NCBI GenBank assembly: GCA_004172865.1 | Contig: SEBV01000013.1 | Location: 102,372 to 166,371 of the forward strand | From: Gammaproteobacteria bacterium | Lineage (GTDB): Bacteria; Pseudomonadota; Gammaproteobacteria; Pseudomonadales; Cellvibrionaceae | Direction of reading: 5' to 3' | Length of the DNA stretch: 64,000 nucleotides | Part shown: piece after piece, positions 59,657 to 64,000 of the stretch | Layout: every line of letters starts with the position of its first letter | How positions within the stretch are numbered: the stretch's first letter is position 1 | Notes under the pieces: generated by a model | What the model saw: only the letters and a program-made list of their open reading frames with translations | The model's database searches: none | What the model was told of the DNA's origin: nothing | Program-made: the position numbers and the translations under genes

Positions 59657-62314
59657 TTAATTGGTCTTCATCAACTGCATCATATCGATGCAACGCTGCT
59701 CCTCCTGCACATTAGTATTTAGAATTTTATTGAGTGCAGGATTTAAACTTGAGTACTGATCGCGGATTGCTGACAAACGTTGCACGCTCGTAGTTGAACA
59801 GGCGTGCGGGTTTGTTAGGTTATCAGCGTATACTGATAAAAAACGATCATTATTTCGTGCTTGTAATTCGGGTAGGCTTTTCAAAATTTGCTCATCAAAT
59901 TGTTCACGCAACTCTAATTGAGTTGCGGGGAACATCGCCTTCATAACCATTCGTAAAGTGGCATATTTATAGGGTGAATCTGATTTTAACAATTCGGTAA
60001 GCCACTTTTCTTTTACAGCAAGATCGGGCCGCAGAACCTCGCAAACAATTGCCATTTGTTGCCCAATATCCGACTGATCTTTTTGCTGTTCTATCGTTGT
60101 TAACTCACGATAATTTTTAAATTGAAATTGATTCAAACGGCGTAAAATCGCCCAGCGACGATCCTGGTCCAACACGAAGCCTTCTGGTAGATTTTTATTG
60201 ATCAAATAATTGCGTAGATTATCCAAGGCATCGGTAGTGTGCGCTAACACGGTGTAGGTATCGAAACTACTTTTTTGATAATCAGAGGCAGCCTGCGCCC
60301 GATTAAATTCCTGTAAGCTTAATTGTTCAAGCTCAACGAGCTCCGTGGTATGGTCTTGCCCTGCTTTGGTTATTAGCCAAAAATAATAACTCGCAGTTTG
60401 CAGCTTTTGTAAAACATTTGTTGCTTGCTGGAAATCGGTTTCATATTGAATATTTTTCTGAGCGAACTTTACGTAATCAGTTAATGACAATCTGGAATCA
60501 TCAACATCATCCCATATATTTTGCCAAAGCATCCTGCGCAAACCTTTATCAAATCCTGCAATATGCTGCATCAAATTGTCGCGGGATTTTTTATCCAGCT
60601 CTACTTTTACGTAACCCCAGTCGTCCACATTTGGATAAACAAATGCTGGACAAGCTAAACCTTCCGCTTCGCGAACTCGAGTTCGTTCACTCTGGTACAG
60701 GACAGATAGTCTTTTAGTAACTGTAATTTTATCCTGTTGTAAATTATACAAACCCAGTTGCACTCGTTGACGACGCCAGACGGGATTTCTTACTGTTGCA
60801 ACCTGCAAAATTTCCAAGTGTTTTATTTTTGCATTTACACCTTCGCCCGCACACTGATAAGCAACACCAATAGTATTTAGCCCTGCCTTGTAAAGCCATT
60901 CTTGTGACCAGCCTGATAAATTTTGCTTTGCTGCTGCCGCAACTTCATTCATAAAATCATTAAGACGGGTATTGCTGTATGCATATTTTTTCAGATAACT
61001 TGCAACGCCTTGCCTGAAATTTTCTTCGCCTACAAATATTGCCAATTGCTTAAGAACAGAAGCACCTTTGCCGTAGGTAATACCATCAAAATTTGTAAAG
61101 GCTTCAGCGGTATTTGCAACCGGCAGTTCAATTGCGTGAGTCGTTATTTGTTGATCTGCCGTATAGGCCCACTGTTTCATATCCGTATAAAACGTATTCC
61201 ACGCATCATTTTTAAATTCAGAATTATTTGCTTGCTGCAAGGTTGCCATGTAAGTGGCAAAGCTTTCGTTAAGCCACAAACCATTCCACCAATTCATGGT
61301 GACCAAATCGCCAAACCACATGTGGGCCATCTCGTGAGAGATAACGTTGTTAGTGCGCATGCGTTGCTGATAAGTTTTTTTACTACGACTGATATAGGCT
61401 TCATTAAACGTAACAGCCCCAATATTTTCCATTGCACCGCTATTAAAATCCGGAACAATTAATTGATCGTATTTTTTAAAGGTATATGTGTAATCAAAAT
61501 AATTATTGAAGAAACTGAACGCTTGTTGCGTAAATAAAAACCATTCTTGCGAATCAACGTATTGCGCCATTTCTTGCCGCGCAAATAAACGCAAAGGAAT
61601 GTTGCCGCTATTATCTTCCCATACCGTATAGGGGCCAGCATGTAGTGAAAATACGTAAGAAGCCATGATAGGCGTTTGCGCAAACTGCCAATGCTTTTTA
61701 TCGCCCAGAGTGACAATTTCCGTTTCACGTGTTGTAGAAATAACTTGCCAGTTTTGTGGTGCAACAACATCCAACTTATATTTGGCTTTTATATCGGGCT
61801 GATCAAAATGCGGAAACATTTTGTGTGCATTGAAGGGCTCAAAATTACTGTAAAAATAAACGTTGCCAGTTTCCTGATCTTGATAACGATGTAAACCATC
61901 GCCCGCTGTTGCAAAGGGACGGGTGTAATTAATGTGTAGATTATTATTGCCCGCCACAAATAATTCCGGCGCGATACTGATAAACCAATTGTTATATTTC
62001 CAGGGAATTGATTTGCCGTTAAGCGTTACAGCAAGAATTTCTCCGCCATCAAAATCTACGGTAACTGGAATATTATTATTTTTTGCCAGCAAAAAATTTA
62101 TAGCTATGTCGCCCGCGAATGAAGTCGTTTTTTCATCCAGGTCGATATGCAATTGGTAGCTAACATCGCTTATTTGTTGCTTGCGGAATACGGCATAAGA
62201 CTGCTCTAAATAGGCAGCTTGCTTGCGCTCGCTTTTGGCGGGCACCGAATTAAGATTACAAGCGACCACTACTGAACTGATCAGCAGATAAACCACTATT
62301 TTTAAAACGTTCAC
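59657..62314 (-). CDS. M1 family aminopeptidase, lipoprotein
   Basis: 885 residues of the PepN/M1 metallopeptidase family. A lipobox-type N-terminus (LISSVVVAC) marks a lipoprotein signal, so it is envelope-anchored, unlike cytoplasmic PepN. The exopeptidase motif SGAMENIGAVTF and the zinc motif HEMAHMW, with the third ligand Glu in NESFATY 18 residues on, are intact. An ERAP1-like C-terminal helical domain follows. It would trim N-terminal residues from peptides in the periplasm or at the surface. Confidence 0.94.
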   Translation of the reverse strand: MNVLKIVVYLLISSVVVACNLNSVPAKSERKQAAYLEQSYAVFRKQQISDVSYQLHIDLDEKTTSFAGDIAINFLLAKNNNIPVTVDFDGGEILAVTLNGKSIPWKYNNWFISIAPELFVAGNNNLHINYTRPFATAGDGLHRYQDQETGNVYFYSNFEPFNAHKMFPHFDQPDIKAKYKLDVVAPQNWQVISTTRETEIVTLGDKKHWQFAQTPIMASYVFSLHAGPYTVWEDNSGNIPLRLFARQEMAQYVDSQEWFLFTQQAFSFFNNYFDYTYTFKKYDQLIVPDFNSGAMENIGAVTFNEAYISRSKKTYQQRMRTNNVISHEMAHMWFGDLVTMNWWNGLWLNESFATYMATLQQANNSEFKNDAWNTFYTDMKQWAYTADQQITTHAIELPVANTAEAFTNFDGITYGKGASVLKQLAIFVGEENFRQGVASYLKKYAYSNTRLNDFMNEVAAAAKQNLSGWSQEWLYKAGLNTIGVAYQCAGEGVNAKIKHLEILQVATVRNPVWRRQRVQLGLYNLQQDKITVTKRLSVLYQSERTRVREAEGLACPAFVYPNVDDWGYVKVELDKKSRDNLMQHIAGFDKGLRRMLWQNIWDDVDDSRLSLTDYVKFAQKNIQYETDFQQATNVLQKLQTASYYFWLITKAGQDHTTELVELEQLSLQEFNRAQAASDYQKSSFDTYTVLAHTTDALDNLRNYLINKNLPEGFVLDQDRRWAILRRLNQFQFKNYRELTTIEQQKDQSDIGQQMAIVCEVLRPDLAVKEKWLTELLKSDSPYKYATLRMVMKAMFPATQLELREQFDEQILKSLPELQARNNDRFLSVYADNLTNPHACSTTSVQRLSAIRDQYSSLNPALNKILNTNVQEEQRCIDMMQLMKTN

Positions 62315-62387
62315 TGGGCCTTAACCTCTTATTGTTATTTATTTCGTGCTGTTTCTTTGAGAAAAGATACTAATGAAATATACCAAC

Positions 62388-62418
62388 AAAAAAGCCATCA
62401 CTTTCATGATGGCTTTTC
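62388..62418 (-). terminator. Rho-independent terminator after obg
   Basis: AAAAGCCATCA and TGATGGCTTTT form an 11-bp stem with a 6-nt loop; on the minus strand it is followed by a T-rich tract. It lies just after the obg stop. Confidence 0.85.
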
Positions 62419-62441
62419 TGGTTACTCATAAAGCATAGTAC

Positions 62442-63656
<1,215 letters not shown>

Positions 63657-63698
63657 TTAACTTCTAAAAAAACAACAAAACTAAACTCAGGTACTAAC

Positions 63699-63802
63699 TA
63701 CTCAAAAGCTGCTTTGTATTTCAAACCCTCATGTCAGGGGCGACGTGAGGGAGCTACAAGAATGTATTCATGTGTTTTGAAATACAAAGCAGCTTTTGAG
63801 TA
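63699..63802. repeat. 104-bp inverted-repeat element between rpmA and obg
   Basis: Perfect 27-bp inverted arms (63699-63725 and 63776-63802; TACTCAAAAGCTGCTTTGTA and complement) enclose 50 nt with a smaller CCCTCA/TGAGGG palindrome. The structure is MITE-like or a large extragenic palindrome, with no coding capacity. It lies between the rpmA terminator and the obg start, in the obg 5' region. Confidence 0.85.
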
Positions 63803-63838
63803 ACTACAACATGCACTTTAAACAAAACCAAATAACAA

Positions 63839-63873
63839 AAAAGCCCTATCGTTTGAAGGACAGGGCTTTTTAT
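63839..63873 (-). terminator. Rho-independent terminator after rpmA
   Basis: AAAAGCCCT and AGGGCTTTT form a 9-bp stem with A and T tracts on either side, 53 nt past the rpmA stop on the minus strand. It suggests that obg has its own promoter here. Confidence 0.85.
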
Positions 63874-63926
63874 TGTTCTTTGTGCCCACTGCAAGCAGTA
63901 AGCTTGGCTAACTCGAACGTCAGTAA

Positions 63927-64000
63927 TTAAGCAGCTGGAACGATGCTTACGTATTGACGGCCAAAAGCGCCTTTAATTTCAAACTTAACATGACCATCAG
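63927..64000 (-). CDS. rpmA: 50S ribosomal protein L27, C-terminal end
   Basis: Only the last 24 codons lie in the window. They read DGHVKFEIKGAFGRQYVSIV followed by PAA and a stop, matching the C-terminal beta region of L27 (GxVKFExKG). The usual neighbour order rplU-rpmA-obg supports the call. The N-terminus is beyond the right edge. Confidence 0.85.
   Translation of the reverse strand, partial: DGHVKFEIKGAFGRQYVSIVPAA

Overview
The window reads as chromosomal DNA of an aerobic gammaproteobacterium, most likely Cellvibrionaceae (Cellvibrio-like). The evidence is the gene order mreB-mreC-mreD-maf-rng-yhdP, the rpmA-obg pair, large TonB-dependent receptors with secreted partner proteins, moderate GC and recognisable protein sequences. 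Species assignment is inference. I saw no phage, transposase, rRNA, tRNA or CRISPR array.

Left part (1-15 kb): a minus-strand cell-shape and housekeeping block (yhdP, rng, maf, mreD, mreC, mreB), a GGDEF-EAL protein, slyX and a serine hydrolase. A plus-strand SUI1/YciH and DUF3820 pair follows. Next come a DUF559 nuclease-like gene and an AraC regulator whose 3' ends have both run into copies of one repeat. The AraC gene diverges from a fosmidomycin-resistance-type MFS exporter. A membrane protein and a decayed DUF2846 gene follow.

Middle (14.4-31.5 kb): a compact catabolic cluster runs from a GntR/FCD regulator and palindromic operator through a porin, a cysteine hydrolase, an NCS2-type permease, a second (BiuH-like) cysteine hydrolase and a cupin. 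It is a good candidate for use of biuret, triuret or a related urea or ureide compound. After it come a diguanylate cyclase with a periplasmic jelly-roll-like sensor, metY, and a twin locus of two TonB-dependent receptors flanking two paralogous secreted proteins.

Right part (32-64 kb): an RND drug-efflux permease with an internal deletion and its adaptor; an esterase; a GlcG/HbpS-like protein; a methionine aminotransferase; a sigma-54-type AAA+ regulator lacking GAFTGA; and a 48-residue Lmo0937-type membrane protein. A secreted DUF6345 (caspase-fold-like) protein with a propeptide-like partner follows, then a czcCBA heavy-metal efflux operon, arsJ, an AraC/GyrI-like regulator, rraB, a PEP-CTERM phytase-like esterase, a YgiQ radical SAM protein, a Ser/Thr kinase fused to an FGE-like domain, an M1 aminopeptidase lipoprotein, obg and the end of rpmA.

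Points most worth a second look: the DUF6345/propeptide-like pair, the two-hydrolase operon, the twin receptor locus, the AAA+ regulator without its sigma-54 loop, the deleted RND pump, an apparent ATC start codon in mreC, and repeat-derived protein tails.
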